A stretch of 64,000 bases of DNA from Tupaia tana (Eukaryota; Chordata; Mammalia; Scandentia; Tupaiidae): positions 18,219,127 to 18,283,126 of the forward strand of contig JAKSZU010000026.1 in the NCBI GenBank assembly GCA_026018925.1. The letters run 5' to 3'. Positions 48,548 through 59,098 of this stretch are shown piece after piece (position 1 is the first letter of the stretch; each line of letters opens with the position of its first letter). The notes under the pieces are model-generated. The model saw only the letters and a list, made by a program, of their open reading frames with translations. It was not told where the DNA came from and ran no database searches. A program made the position numbers and the translations under genes.

Positions 48548-48796
48548 AGAGGTTTCTGCTACAGGGTGTGTGCACTCGCCAGAAAGACAGAGAGGGACAG
48601 AGAGACAGAAAGCGAGAAATCACCCCCCAGGGGGGATGGCCACACCACAATCCCTTCTCCTCCATCCTCCTCTTGGGATTTTGGGCATGTATGCATACGT
48701 GTCTGACATGAGTTTTAAGCTGCCGGGTCTGGGACTCAAACCGCTATCAACCATGTGGGAGTCCAGCGACGTAACCATTATGCTATCTACTGGTCC
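48460..48796 (-). mobile_element. tS-A SINE, reverse, with T44 tail
   Basis: A (CTTTT)n tract and a pure T44 (48503-48546), GAGAGGTTTCTGCTACAGGGTGTG, CCCCCCAGGGGGGATGGCC intact, GGACTCAAACCGC, head ending CTACTGGTCC. The longest homopolymer in the window. Confidence 0.94.
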
Positions 48797-48811
48797 TGGA
48801 ACTTCGCAGCT

Positions 48812-48892
48812 CTTAACTCATCCCTCTTTCTGTGTGTCTTTCTCTGGTGAATGCATGTACCTGTGGCAAAAATCTATAATAATAAAAAAAAA
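48812..48892 (+). mobile_element. SINE 3' fragment, forward
   Basis: CTCTTTCTGTGTGTCTTTCTCTGGTGAATGCATGTACCTGTGGCAAAAATC and A run. No head or palindrome, a 5'-truncated tail. Confidence 0.65.
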
Positions 48893-49784
48893 GGAAAGAC
48901 GCATATGCTAAATCCTCAGTGGCCTTGTGTTGAATTAATGAATAACAAGTTTATCGGAACATAGTACACTCGTAGTAGCCTTTATTTTTATATCTTTAAA
49001 GCCAGGCTAACTCCACTGAAGCATCATCCATCAACACACACGCCTCTGGCCCAGAAGGGCCATATTTGTGTGTCTTTCTCTCCAACAGCTTAAGACCAGC
49101 CCTGTCGTATCCCAGGGTGTAGGTTACTGAGGTTGTCTTGGTGTCATTCAACAGGAATGGATATTCTGTGGCCTCCCTGGGCCCCCCGTCCGGTGGCCGA
49201 TGGCCCGCTGGACTCTAGAACTGCTTTCTGGGCCTTGATGGGCCGGGAAACAATAGAAGCGGCTTCTTACACAGGCCCAGGGACTTCCAAAACAACACCC
49301 ACCCTGGCGGATCCTCCTAGAGAGGTCCAGTTCTCTGCCCGGCGAGCCAGGATATTAAATGAAGCAATTTTCATCAGATAACACATCTTCTGGTTCATGT
49401 AAACGTCCCGCAAATCTCCGAGCTCGTAACTCAGCCTGATGGAAAGCGAGCCGCTAAGCCTTTTCACTTTGTAGATGGGTCTGGGCTAGCCGGGGGCTTG
49501 TTCTTGTGCAGGAGACCCACGACAGCCATGCCAAGTCACCTCCTACCGCCCCCTTCTCTTGTCAGGCTAGGAGGATCATTGGCCGCAGGCCCAGTGAGCA
49601 CAGGGGACCTGGTTCTGGGCATCTTAGAGGAGAGAGGCCTTAGTTCTGAGTGCAGGGTTTATGTGAAGTGATGATGTGGGTGACGTTTGCTGTGACACCC
49701 ACCACCACCCTTCAAACCTTCTTAAGCCCACCTCAGGGGACCTGGGTCCTTCTACTCCAGCCCCAGCGAGTGATGGCTCCAGTC
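48893..49784. other. SINE-free block of about 900 bases
   Basis: Includes a CpG-richer core 49170-49470 (GTCCGGTGGCCGATGGCCCGC, CGTCCCGCAAATCTCCGAGCTCG). The minus-strand frame 49267-49467 (66 codons) has no recognised domain. It may be a conserved non-coding element; the sequence alone does not say. Confidence 0.4.
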
Positions 49785-49950
49785 TTTAATAACTGTGAAC
49801 CTTGGTTTCCTTATCTGTAAAATGGGATGACTAATACTATTTACTACACAGGGGTGGGCTAGTCAATGGAAAAAAAAAAAAAAAAAAAAACCACCTGTGA
49901 GAACAGTATCTGTCAACCGAAAGACTAGCCAGGAATTTAAGATTCCAACC
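49785..49950 (+). mobile_element. MIR fragment, forward, with A22 run
   Basis: TTTAATAACTGTGAACCTTGGTTTCCTTATCTGTAAAATGGGATGACTAATACTATTTACTACACAGGG. An A run (about 49869-49890) follows inside it without a SINE body. Then TGAGAACAGTATCTG. Confidence 0.75.
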
Positions 49951-49953
49951 CCT

Positions 49954-50413
49954 GGGGCCGGTAGGTGGCATGGTGGTTAAGAGCATTGGACTCCCCCATG
50001 GCTGACCACAGTTCAAATCCCGGACCTAGCAGCTTGCTTTCTCACTTTCTCTCTCTTTCTCTCTCACTCTGTCGCTCTCTGGTCCAATTCAAAATAAATA
50101 AATAAGTAGGGAGCAGCAGTTAGTGTAATGGCTATGTTGCTGGTCTCCCATGTAGTCGACCACGGTTCCAGTCCCGGACCCAGTGGCTTAAACTCACGCC
50201 GGGCGCGTGTGCGTGCATTCCCAAGATCCTGAGAGGACAACGGAGGAGAAGGGATTGCAGCGTGGCCATCCCCCCTGGGGGGTGATTTCTTGCTTTCTGT
50301 CTCTCTGTCTCTCTCTGTCTTTCTGGCAAGCGCACGTGTCCGATAGCAAAAACCTCCCAAAAATAAGTAAGTAAGTAAGTAAGTAAAGTTAAATAAAATA
50401 ATTCTTAAAAAGA
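49954..50413 (+). mobile_element. tS-B SINE, forward, tail split by a tS-A
   Basis: GGGGCCGGTAGGTGGCATGGTGG, B box AGTTCAAATCC, CT stretch, ATAAATAAATAAG (to 50107). The tail resumes at 50365 (AAGTTAAATAAAATAATTCTTAAAAAG). Outer target repeat AACCCCT at about 49947 and 50437. Confidence 0.9.
50108..50364 (+). mobile_element. tS-A SINE, forward, nested in a tS-B tail
   Basis: GGGAGCAGCAGTTAGTGTAATGG, B box GGTTCCAGTCC, CCCCCCTGGGGGGTG, GTGTCCGATAGCAAAAACC. TAAATAAGTA / AATAAGTAAGTAAG flank it. Shows tS-A active after this tS-B copy. Confidence 0.93.
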
Positions 50414-50629
50414 GCGAGAGAGAAAGAGAGATATTCTAACCCCTAAAGGAACCTCACTTTCCCAGTGGGAGCTAAACGCATGACAGATTAAGCCCAGCCT
50501 GCATTCCTCCCTATTGTGATGTCAGCGAGAGGGAGGAATCAAACTCAGTCTTAAGGAGAGGCTACAGCTTCCCTCCAGCCATGCTGTTTTCCCAGAACAG
50601 TGGCATATGCCCACCCCCACAGGGTCACC

Positions 50630-50820
50630 AGGTAATAATATACAGGACTTACAGTTAAGTTTATATTTTAAAGCACATTTATTTTTGGCATAAGCATATC
50701 CCAACTGTTACATGGGATATACTTATGCTAAAAAAAAAGAAAACCTATCTATTGTTTACCTGCAATTCAAATATAACTGTAGGTCCTATATTTTTAGTTG
50801 CTAAATATGACAGTCCTATT
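50630..50820. mobile_element. long imperfect palindrome, DNA-transposon-like
   Basis: Left arm (ATACAGGACTTACAGTTAAG, GGCATAAGCATATCCC at 50688) and right arm (GGGATATACTTATGCT, AACTGTAGGTCCTATATTT) are reverse complements of each other over almost the whole 190 bases, with a short centre at AACTGTTACAT. This is the form of an old foldback or MITE. No transposase. Confidence 0.7.
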
Positions 50821-51053
50821 CTCTGTTAATCTGAGATGACCATAAACTGCCCTTCAAAGAATCCCCGGGTTTACCTCCCCCTCCTCAGGCTAATCCCAGC
50901 TTAATACTCAGTGACATAAAAATGTTGCTGCATAATGAATTGTGTCTGGCATATCCATCCAATGTCTTCTCCCTGTTAGATAAAACTGTGAGTTGTCCAT
51001 TGCAAAAGTAAAGACTTTTTTCCCCCTGAACTTACATTAAAACAGAAAATCAT
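50821..51053. other. unique stretch
   Basis: Nothing recognised. Confidence 0.4.
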
Positions 51054-51308
51054 GGGACCAGTAGTTAGTGTAATGGCTATGTCGCTGGATTCTCATGCAG
51101 TTGACAGTGGTTCGAGTCCTGGACCCAGTGACTTAAACTCACGCCGGGCGCGTGTGCGTGTGTGCCCAAGATCCCGAGAGGAGAACGGAGGAGAAGGGAT
51201 TGTGGCGTGGCCATCCCCCAGGGGGTGATTTCTCACTTTCTGTCTCTCTGTCTCTCTCTTTCTGACGAGTGCATGCGCCCTATAGCAAAAACCTCTCCCC
51301 CAAAATAA
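51054..51308 (+). mobile_element. tS-A SINE, forward
   Basis: GGGACCAGTAGTTAGTGTAATGG, intact B box GGTTCGAGTCC, CCCCCAGGGGGTG, CCCTATAGCAAAAACCTCTCC. Ends CCCCCAAAATAAAAG rather than a pure A run. Confidence 0.94.
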
Positions 51309-51314
51309 AAGTAT

Positions 51315-51498
51315 TATTAAAATTTTTTACATTCAATCACTGTGTATCATTAAGGCATACCAAATGAATTTTCCCATTATGACTAAACTGTATATTGGTT
51401 CAGCAAAGATATTACCACACATTAGAATCAACACATTTCTTTCAATTTGGGGCACCTTAAATGTTTTGCTTCTTTTTTTTTTTTTTAAGAGAGTGAGT

Positions 51499-51535
<37 letters not shown>

Positions 51536-51960
51536 GCTATAGGGCGCATGCGCTTGCCAGAGAGACAGAAAGCAAGAAATCGCCCCCTAGAGGAAATGGC
51601 CATGCTGCAGTCCCTTCTCCTTCGTTCTCCTCTTGGGTTTTTGGGCATGTACGCACATGTGCCTGGTGTGAGTTTTAAGTCGCTGGTTCTGGGACTTGAA
51701 CCATGGTCAACTATGTGGGAGTCCAGTGTTGTAACCATTACACCATCTGCTGGTCCTAATGATTTGCTTCTTTCTTCTCCCCTCTATTCCTACCTTCTCC
51801 CCTCCTGTTGCCTTCCCCTCCCCCATGTGGACATTTTTTTTTTTTTCACATAATTCTGGACCTTGAGTTTTGATTTAGCATTATACCATAGATGTTTTTC
51901 ATGTCATTAAAGAGACCCTGACATTATCTTTTAGATACCTATATAATGTTCTATTGCAAT
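51315..51960 (-). mobile_element. LINE-1 3' UTR, reverse, split by a tS-A
   Basis: 51315-51470 (TTTTTTACATTCAATCACTGTG, GGCATACCAAATGAATTTTCCC) matches 20903-21070. 51757-51960 continues with CCCCTCTATTCCTACCTTCTCCCCTCCTG, which in reverse is the purine-rich tract usual in L1 3' UTRs. No ORF2 remains. Confidence 0.75.
51471..51756 (-). mobile_element. tS-A SINE, reverse, inserted in L1 3' UTR
   Basis: T-rich tail in two blocks, TTTTTGCTATAGGGCGCATGCGC, CCCCCTAGAGGAAATGGCC, head ending CTGCTGGTCC. Target repeat AATGTTTTGCTTC / AATGATTTGCTTC at about 51459 and 51757. Confidence 0.93.
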
Positions 51961-51974
51961 GATATGTGTGAGGT

Positions 51975-52240
51975 TAATTTTTTTATTTGCTATAGACCAC
52001 GTGCACCCACCAAAGAGAGAAAGACAGAAAGAGAGGGAGGGAAGGTAAGAAATCACCCCCCAGGGGGATAGCCATGCCACAATCCCTTCTCCTCCATTTT
52101 TGTCTTGGGATTTGGGGCACACACACACACACACACACACACGCCTGATGTTCTTTTCAATCTTCTAGGTCCGGGATTTGAACTGTTCAGTCAGCCATGT
52201 GAATTCAGGCACCTTAACCACAACATCACCAGCTTGTCCC
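51975..52240 (-). mobile_element. tS-A/C SINE, reverse, with (CA)n
   Basis: TTTTTTTATTTGCTATAGACCACGTGC, CCCCCCAGGGGGATAGCC, TCTTGGGATTTGGGG, (CA)n 52118-52143, GTTCAGTCAGCCATGTGAATTCAGG, head ending AGCTTGTCCC. Intermediate between the long and old types. Confidence 0.85.
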
Positions 52241-52257
52241 TAATTGTTCTGTTAATA

Positions 52258-52480
52258 TAAATGGTGCAGAGAGAGAGAGACCAACAGGCAACCTTGACAA
52301 GATCTTTTCATGCCTTAGTCCACTCTTCCACTCTCCAGCCTTCCCCCACCCCCGGCAGAATCATGGCTGCACGTTTTAGGCCCACCTGGGATGCAAACCG
52401 AGGTCTTCGTGTGGCAGTCACCCCCACCCTCCCCACCATTGTGTACACTGCGAGGGTGGAAGGCTTAGGGAAGGTAAAGT
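52258..52480 (-). mobile_element. possible tS-D SINE, reverse
   Basis: GA stretch at the left, CCTTAGTCCACTC, then GGGATGCAAACCGAGGTC (in reverse a B box GGTTTGCATCC) and GTGTGGCAGTCACCCCCACC. Layout like the tS-D copy at 4145, but the match is loose. Confidence 0.35.
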
Positions 52481-52809
52481 CCAGACAGTGCAGCATTTCT
52501 CAGACCCATTTGACCACAAAACAGTCTTTGTTCTCTGTTCTTTTCGTCCCAAAACATTACATCAAGTTGGGAATATCATTTGAAACACTCTGTGCACATT
52601 CTTATTACTCAATAGGGTTGTGTCGGAAGCCTTCGTAGATAGTTTGGTATTAACACATAATAAAATTAAAGATGTTCACTCATTATAAACTGAAGAGAGG
52701 AGGGAAAAAAAAATGAAAAACAAAGAGGAAGTCCTATGTAGATGCTTGGCCCAAAGATTTATGCCCAACTTTGAAATGCCATACAATTGAGCAGTTCTGG
52801 CCCCAGTAT
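52481..52809. other. unique stretch
   Basis: No repeat or gene recognised. A TAATAAAATTAAAG motif near 52657. Confidence 0.4.
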
Positions 52810-53455
52810 GCAGAATTTTTTAAGTGACATGGAAGACTACCTCCTTAGATAGAAAAATACACACACAGGACCAGCAGTTAGCATAAGGGCTATGTTGCCA
52901 GACTCCCATGTAATCGACCACGGTTCGAGTCCTGGACCTGGTGGCCTAAACTCATGCCAGGTTCATGTGTGTGCATGCCCAAGATCCCAAGAGGAGAATG
53001 AAGAAGGAATTGCGGTGTGGCCATCCCCTCTGGGGGGTGATTTCTCGCTTTCTGTCTCTCTGTCTCTCTCTGTCTTTCTGGCAAGCACACGCACCCTATA
53101 GCAAAAACCTGTCCAAAAAAAAAATAGAAATACACACACACACAGACACACACACATACACACATGGTCTCCAGAAAGTTTATAGAAAATGCGTATTATG
53201 AAAACACTATGTGCGGATTTCAATTGTTTTTTTTTTTTTTTGCGCTCAAACTCATACTTGAATTTCTTTCATCATGTTAGTGTATTCTCAAATGCTCTTA
53301 CGAGGTAAGTATTATTTTTATTCCCATTATACAGATGAGAACATTAGTGTTCAGAGTGTTTACGGCATGTCTCCAAATTTACACAAGGGATAAAAGACAG
53401 ATTGGGAACCTCGATCAATTTTTTTTTTCAATAATAAAATCAGAGACCAGCAGGT
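52810..53455 (+). repeat. local duplication, copy 1 (contains a tS-A)
   Basis: TGACATGGAAGACTAC, then [SINE 52868-53126], (CA)n, CCAGAAAGTTTATAGAAAATGCG, AAAACACTATGTG, TTTCTTTCATCATGTTAGT, GTAAGTATTATTTTTAT, ATACAGATGAGAACATTAG, CATGTCTCCAAATTTAC. The same series recurs at 55038-55405. The right part is a reverse MIR-like piece. Confidence 0.85.
52868..53126 (+). mobile_element. tS-A SINE, forward
   Basis: GGACCAGCAGTTAGCATAAGGG, intact B box GGTTCGAGTCC, CCCTCTGGGGGGTG, CGCACCCTATAGCAAAAACC. AGAAAAATACACACACA / AGAAATACACACACA flank it. Absent from copy 2, so it inserted after the duplication. Confidence 0.95.
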
Positions 53456-54768
53456 CCTCCTCTGGACAAGATTTAATTGGGACATTTACACTTCAGAGGC
53501 CCTCCCTGTCATCGGTTAGACAAACTGACTTGAGAGAAGCAGCCATCCTACATCCTATGGTGCCTCCTTCTTTTCCAGGATAGAAATAGACCGGGTGTTG
53601 CATTTTGGAAAATATCCCTTAGCTGCCTCTTGACTCTCCCCTGAAACTTTGTACCTCTCGGATCAGCTATGTGCAAGAAACTCTCCCCAGTGTTCTAACC
53701 TTGTCTCTTTGGGCAATAAATTACGAAGGCTTGGGGGCTTTGTCCTGCTCCGCTGCAGAGAGGCGCGCAGTGGCTGTTGGTAAGAGGAAAAAGGTGCATG
53801 TGTGAGTTGGGGTCGCTGCAAGTTCCTACTGGAAGTGAATGAATCTTTCTGGAAGTTCTCTGCTGGGCCCCTAGGGGCCGCGCCTCTAACTTTGATCTCC
53901 GAGACCAGAGCTTCACAGAAAAGCAAAAAAATGTTGACATGATTGGGTCTGGGGCAGGATTATACTTGGAATTTATGGCTAGGATGGATAATGAAGACTA
54001 AAAACATAGAAACAGGCTTGTGATTCCACTAGCCATCCCTCCTGGAGACATTTCTCAACTCGGGGCAGGAGAGTGGGAAGCTTGCATGCTATTCCTGCAG
54101 TCCTTATAAACCAAGGATGTGGGCAGCTCGTCCGAGATGGTTAGAATTGATGCGGGATCGAATTTGAAGAAAGCAGGGAACAGAGTGAAAGGGGAAAAGG
54201 CAGGATGTGGGACTTGGGAGAGAAAGTTGTTGGGAACATCATGGGTCTTTTTCTAGGTTTTTCTATGCAAAACTGCAATGATTTTCTGGATGATCCAATA
54301 TTTATACCTACCCCGCTAGGGTTTGGGAGAGTGAGTGAGGTCCTCCAGGTGACTTTTAGAGCAGTGTTTGACATTTCATTACACAGGGATTACGGAGCAG
54401 ACTACCCCTGGCCACATTTGTTGGCCACCTGCTTTTGCCATGAAAGGTTTCTGGACTCAGCCGTACCCTGCCGCATATGTACTGTCAGTGGTTGACTTCG
54501 CATGGCCTTGGCAGCGTGATGTAACTGGGTCAGAGACCGAATGACCCGAAAGGCCAAAAATAGTGACCATCTGGCCCTTTATAGAAAACGCATTTCAATC
54601 CTTACTTTAGACTATCAGCCGTTAGTATTACCCGCAATACTAATACCAATTCCATAGAAATATAAACATAGATTGAGAATCACTCTCCCAAAGAACTTTG
54701 AAGATGTCTTAAATAAATCTATGTTCATGAATTAAGCCATCTATCTAGACAATGAGATCTTATGCAAA
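53456..54768. other. 1.3-kb SINE-free block, no gene assigned
   Basis: The longest clean unique block. It contains GGGCCCCTAGGGGCC (a short palindrome, about 53867) and CpG-rich patches near 53750 and 53880. A minus-strand frame 53663-53926 (87 codons) and a plus-strand frame 54205-54495 (96 codons) carry no motif I recognise. Confidence 0.45.
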
Positions 54769-55036
54769 AAAATTTTTAAGAGATTTTTGCTATAGGGCAC
54801 ATGCGTTTACCAGAGAAACAGAGAGAGACAGAGAAGAGAGAGAGCAAGAAATCACCACCCCCTGCCCCAGGTCATGCTGCAATCCCTTCTTCTCTAGTCT
54901 CCTCTCGGGATTTTGGGCATGCGCGCACACGTATGCCTGGTGTGAGTTTCAAGCTGCAGGGTCCAGGACTTGAACCATAGTCAACCACATGGGAGGGAGA
55001 CCAGTGCTTTACCCACTGTGCCACCTGCTGGCCCCA
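54769..55036 (-). mobile_element. tS-A SINE, reverse
   Basis: AATTTTTAAGAGATTTTTGCTATAGGGCACATGCG, a short palindrome variant (CACCACCCCCTGCCCC), GGACTTGAACCATAG, GGGAGGGAGACC (small duplication), head ending CTGCTGGCCCC. TTATGCAAA at 54760-54768 and 55038-55046. Confidence 0.92.
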
Positions 55037-55037
55037 T

Positions 55038-55088
55038 TATGCAAATTTTTTTTGGTGACATGGAAGAAGACTACTTGATTATACAGAA

Positions 55089-55123
<35 letters not shown>

Positions 55124-55405
55124 CTTCAGAAAGTTTACAGAAAAACGCATATTACGAAAACACTGTGTGGATTTCAACAAGTTTTTTGCACTCAAATAAA
55201 CTCATACTTCAATTTCTTTCATTATGTTAGTTTATTTCCAAACGCTCTTACAAGGTAAGTATTATTTTTATACCCACTATACAGATGAGAAAATCGAAGA
55301 TCAGGGTGTTTAAGTCATGTCTCCAAATTTACCCAGAGAATAAAAGACCAATTCAGGACATCAATTCTTTTTTCAAGAATGAAATAAATCAGAGGCCAGC
55401 AGGTG
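55038..55405 (+). repeat. local duplication, copy 2
   Basis: TGACATGGAAGAAGACTAC, (CA)n 55090-55120, CAGAAAGTTTACAGAAAAACGC, CGAAAACACTGTG, GTAAGTATTATTTTTAT, ACAGATGAGAAAATC, CATGTCTCCAAATTTACCC. Roughly four in five bases match copy 1 by eye. Confidence 0.85.
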
Positions 55406-55690
55406 CCATGGTGGTTGGGGTGCTAGATGCCCACGTAGCCAACCATGGTTCAAGTCTCAGACCCAGAAGCTTGAAACTCACACCAAGTGTGTGTGGAGTG
55501 TGTGTGCATGCATGCCCCCCCCAAAAAAAATTCTGAGAGGAGAACGGAGGAGAAGGGATTGTGGCATGGCCATACCTCCTGGGGGTGGTTTCTTGCTTTT
55601 TGTCTCTCTCTGAATCTCCATCAAGTGCATGTGCTCAATAGCAAAATTTTCTCTAAATAAAGTAAAATAAGTTCATTAATAAGAATAAAA
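55393..55690 (+). mobile_element. tS-A SINE, forward
   Basis: GGCCAGCAGGTGCCATGG, B box GGTTCAAGTC, GTGTGTGGAGTGTGTG, CCCCCCCCAAAAAAAATTCTGAG, CTCCTGGGGGTGG, TGCTCAATAGCAAAATTTTC. It begins exactly where copy 2 of the duplication ends; copy 1 has only AGACCAGCAGGT at the same point. Confidence 0.88.
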
Positions 55691-55693
55691 TAA

Positions 55694-55868
55694 GGGACAG
55701 CAGGTGATGTGGTGGTTGAAGCACTGGACTCCCACATGGCCAACCATAGTTCAAGTCCTGGACCTGATAGTTTACTTTCTCACTCTCCCTTTCTCTCTGT
55801 CTGTCTCTGGTCAAAATTGAAGAATAATGGTAATAGATAAAGTTAAAAATAAAAACATCTGTTTAAAA
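55694..55868 (+). mobile_element. tS-B SINE, forward
   Basis: GGGACAGCAGGTGATGTGGTGG, B box AGTTCAAGTCC, CT stretch, TGGTCAAAATTG, AATAGATAAAGTTAAAAATAAAAAC tail. Confidence 0.9.
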
Positions 55869-55912
55869 AGAATCAAAATAAATCTGTTGGGAAAACAGCA
55901 CATGCAATAAAT

Positions 55913-56189
55913 TTCTTTTTCTTTTTCTTTTTTTTTGGAGAGGTTTTTGCTATAGGGCGCATGCACTCGCCAGAAAGACAGAGAGAGAGATAGAGAGACA
56001 GAAAGCGAGAAATCATCCCCTGGGGGGGATGGCCACACCGCAACCCCTTCTCCTCCATTCTCCTCTCGGGATCTTGGGCATGCATGCACACGCACGCAGA
56101 GTGAGTTTAAGCCACTGGGTCCAGGACTCGAACCGTGGTCAACTACATGGGAGTCCAGCGACATAGCCATTACGCTAACTGCTGGTCCC
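55913..56189 (-). mobile_element. tS-A SINE, reverse
   Basis: (TTTTTC)n tail, GGAGAGGTTTTTGCTATAGGGCGCATGC, CCCTGGGGGGGATGGCC, GGACTCGAACCGTGGTC, head ending CTGCTGGTCCC. Confidence 0.95.
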
Positions 56190-56728
56190 AGATAATATTT
56201 CATTTTTATAAAAATAAGTGTAAACGTGTGCATGTATGAGACAGATAAATAATATATTCAAATGTGAACAGAAGTTATCCCAGGGTCATAAGCTCATAGA
56301 CACCATTTACCATTTTTCTTTTTTTGGAGCTGAAAATGTATTCTTCTGAACATGTATAATAAAGAAGGGTGAAAAAGAGTGAGAGAAGGACATGGCTTAC
56401 GCGCTGTCTAAATGGCACGAGTCACTCGCCAACATTCACACTTCGGACCTAACTACCAGCTAGGTTAATAAGCTTCGCAAGCAAGTGGTCCCTTCGGTAG
56501 AAAGAGATTCCAAAGGAAAAGTTCGTTCTGCTAAAGAGTAATGTGGTCAGGCCTTCCCCATTTTCTCCATAGTTCCAACCTGCTTCTTTCCCACCCCCTC
56601 CCCCAATCCCATCTCTGCTGGAGGGTGCAAAACAGCCATTCTCTCCTCCTTTCTTGGAAGTCTCTGATCTCCACCCAACTTTGAAGAGCCCTGCTGCTTT
56701 TTATAAATATTTTGGAAGCTTCTCAAGC

Positions 56729-56779
<51 letters not shown>

Positions 56780-57567
56780 CCACTTAGCAGAGAAGCATCT
56801 TGACAAATCGAGGAGTCCTATGAGATCATCACCCAGGTTTTTATTGTATTTTCCCTTACTCCAGAAAAAATGGGACTACATCCAAACCAGACTGTGGACT
56901 GCCCTGTTATATTTCGGGGAGAATAAAAGGAATCTGGCTATGTCCTGCGAAACATCCGACAGCCACATATTTTTCTGGCTGACATGTTTGGCCCAACGTC
57001 GATGTTCGTTCAAGAATGTGGCTGTTTTTATTTTCATCTGCAAATATCTCTCCTGTGAATTATGACCTCTCCCTGGTTTGGGTATTTGAGTGGGAATCGG
57101 GGAAGTAGTGAAAGTTGATCTAGGCAAGGGAACAATGTTTTGGAAAATGCGAACTGAAGAGGCGCCCGTCAAAATAGAGTCTTTGGGAAGACAATTTTCC
57201 CCCTTTGCTCGTTTTTAGGAAGGGTTTTCCTGAAGGCTTAGAGCTATCCAGGGTTTCATTTTTGCTATAGTAAGTTCATACAGGTGAGGCTGGAAACATA
57301 TACTAATTAAGCAACAACTTGGGACACACTTTATGATGTGCTGGGGACACGGACATGCCAAGGCAGACAGGGATGCTGTTATGGATATCCCAAGTGAATG
57401 AAGAATAGACCCTGGGCTGATGTCAAGGGTGCCCTGGGTAATATGGAACTGTAATGGCTTTAACTAGTCTGAGAGGTCCCTGGGATGAACATGGTGTCTT
57501 CTGCAGAAGAAACAGCCTGTATGAAGTCTCAGGGGTGTGAGAGAGTGTGGTATATCCAAGAAATGAG
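56190..57567. other. 1.4-kb mostly unique block
   Basis: Contains (GA)n at about 56739-56776. 56400-56540 and 56820-57200 are unique and not AT-biased, with raised CpG (ACGCGCTGTC, CGTCGATGTTCG). No repeat family and no convincing exon. Such blocks are the best places here to look for conserved non-coding DNA. Confidence 0.45.
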
Positions 57568-57823
57568 TTTTTTTTTTTTTTCCTAAGAGATGTTTGCTAT
57601 AGGGCGTGTGTGCTCGCCAGAGACAGAGAGACAGAAAGCGAGAGATCACCCCCCCAGGGGGATGGCCACGTCACAGTCCCTTCTCCTCCATTCTCCTCTC
57701 ATGATTTTGGGCATGCACGCACGCACACCGGGTGTGAGTTTCAAGCCCCCAGGTCCTGGACTTGAACTCCAGTCAACCATGTGGGAATCCAACACTTTAA
57801 CCACTATGCCATCTGCTGGCACC
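57568..57823 (-). mobile_element. tS-A SINE, reverse
   Basis: T run, CCTAAGAGATGTTTGCTATAGGGCGTG, CCCCCCCAGGGGGATGGCC, GGACTTGAACTCC, head ending CTGCTGGCACC. Confidence 0.93.
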
Positions 57824-58394
57824 TATGAAGTTAGTTTCCTACTGTGGAGTTGTAGGCAAGTGATGGGCAGTGCGGATTAATAATCTTTCAGGAACCGTAT
57901 GACATGTCAGTATCTGTTTCATAGGAAGTCGTAGGCATAGTTATTGAGTGTATAGGCCAGGTCCTATTCTGGTTACCATCCCAGTCGGAGAAGAAGACAT
58001 CCTCACAGATTCTGATTCATTCCGATTTCTGTTCCCAGTGCTAATGAAATAACGAGACACTGGGAAATCAAAGCTGTAAGTTATTGTTTGTTTTTCTTCC
58101 AAGAGGAAGTACGCGCTCCATGTAAGTTCCATGTGTGTCTTCCATTATTTTGAGAGCAGAGGGAATCCCCGCGAATGGGAGGAAAAGACACATGGCCTGG
58201 GAGTTTAGCTGGGGAAAGGCCGATCCTTCCCCTCCCCCCATAAATCCTGCAAGAGCTGACTCCCCACCCCCAGACGTTACCTTGAAGGCATTCAAGATGA
58301 TGGAACTATTTTAATAAAATCAGGAACTATTTTAATAAAAGTCTTTACTGAAATTAGGACCACAGCCCTGTTCCTATTGGAAGATGAGAATGGG
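57824..58394. other. unique stretch, no gene seen
   Basis: GGAACTATTTTAATAAAATCA is repeated in tandem at about 58303 and 58323. Nothing else recognised. Confidence 0.4.
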
Positions 58395-58540
58395 CAGAAA
58401 TAAACATTTATGAAACACCTGCTGTACCCAGAGGTTTATATACATATCTTTTCTGATTTCTAACTACTCTATTTGGAAGCTATTTTCATTTCCATTGTAA
58501 AGAAGAGAAAACCAAGTTTAGACCCCAAAGCCTATGTTTT
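58395..58540 (-). mobile_element. MIR SINE, reverse
   Basis: AACATTTATGAAACACCTGCTGTACCC, TCATTTCCATTGTAAAGAAGAGAAAACCAAG. Moderate match. Confidence 0.6.
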
Positions 58541-58624
58541 CTCCACTGAATGATGTACCTTCTGCTTGAATTGAATTATCCATTGTCTCACTCTCCAGGG
58601 AGGGTTGATCTTACCTGGCTCCAT

Positions 58625-58878
58625 TTTTTTAGAGAAATTTTTACTATAGGGCACACACGCTCCCCAGAGAGAAAGAAAGTGAGAAATCACCTCCTGGGGG
58701 GATGGCCACGCTACACTCCCTTCCCCTCCATTCCCTTCTCGGGATTTTGGGCACACATGCACACACTCCCAGAGAGAGAGAGTTTCAAGCCACCAGATCT
58801 GGGACTTGAACTGGGGTTGACTACAGTTTGGACCACATACGAGTCCAATTCTTTAACCACTACACCAAGTGCTGGCCC
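58625..58878 (-). mobile_element. tS-A SINE, reverse
   Basis: TTTTTTTAGAGAAATTTTTACTATAGGGCACAC, CTCCTGGGGGGATGGCC. A CAGTTTGGACCAC duplication lies near the B box. Head ends GTGCTGGCCC. Confidence 0.9.
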
Positions 58879-58914
58879 CACCTGTATGCATCTTTTAATG
58901 ATGTCTTCTTTTAT

Positions 58915-59080
58915 TTATTTATTTTATTTTTGTTATTATTATTATTATTATTTAATATGATGAGAGAAGGAAAGAGAGAGAGAGAGAAAGTGAGAGAGCA
59001 AGTCCCCAGCTCTGAGACTTGAACCATGGTTGGCCACATGGGAGTCCAGCCCCTTAACCACCACGCCACCTGCCGGCCTC
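58915..59080 (-). mobile_element. tS-B SINE, reverse
   Basis: (TTTA)n, (TTA)n, GATGAGAGAAGG, GAGAGAGCAAGTCCCCAGC, GACTTGAACCATGG, head ending CTGCCGGCC. Perfect 18-base target repeat AATGATGTCTTCTTTTAT at 58897-58914 and 59081-59098. Confidence 0.96.
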
Positions 59081-59098
59081 AATGATGTCTTCTTTTAT

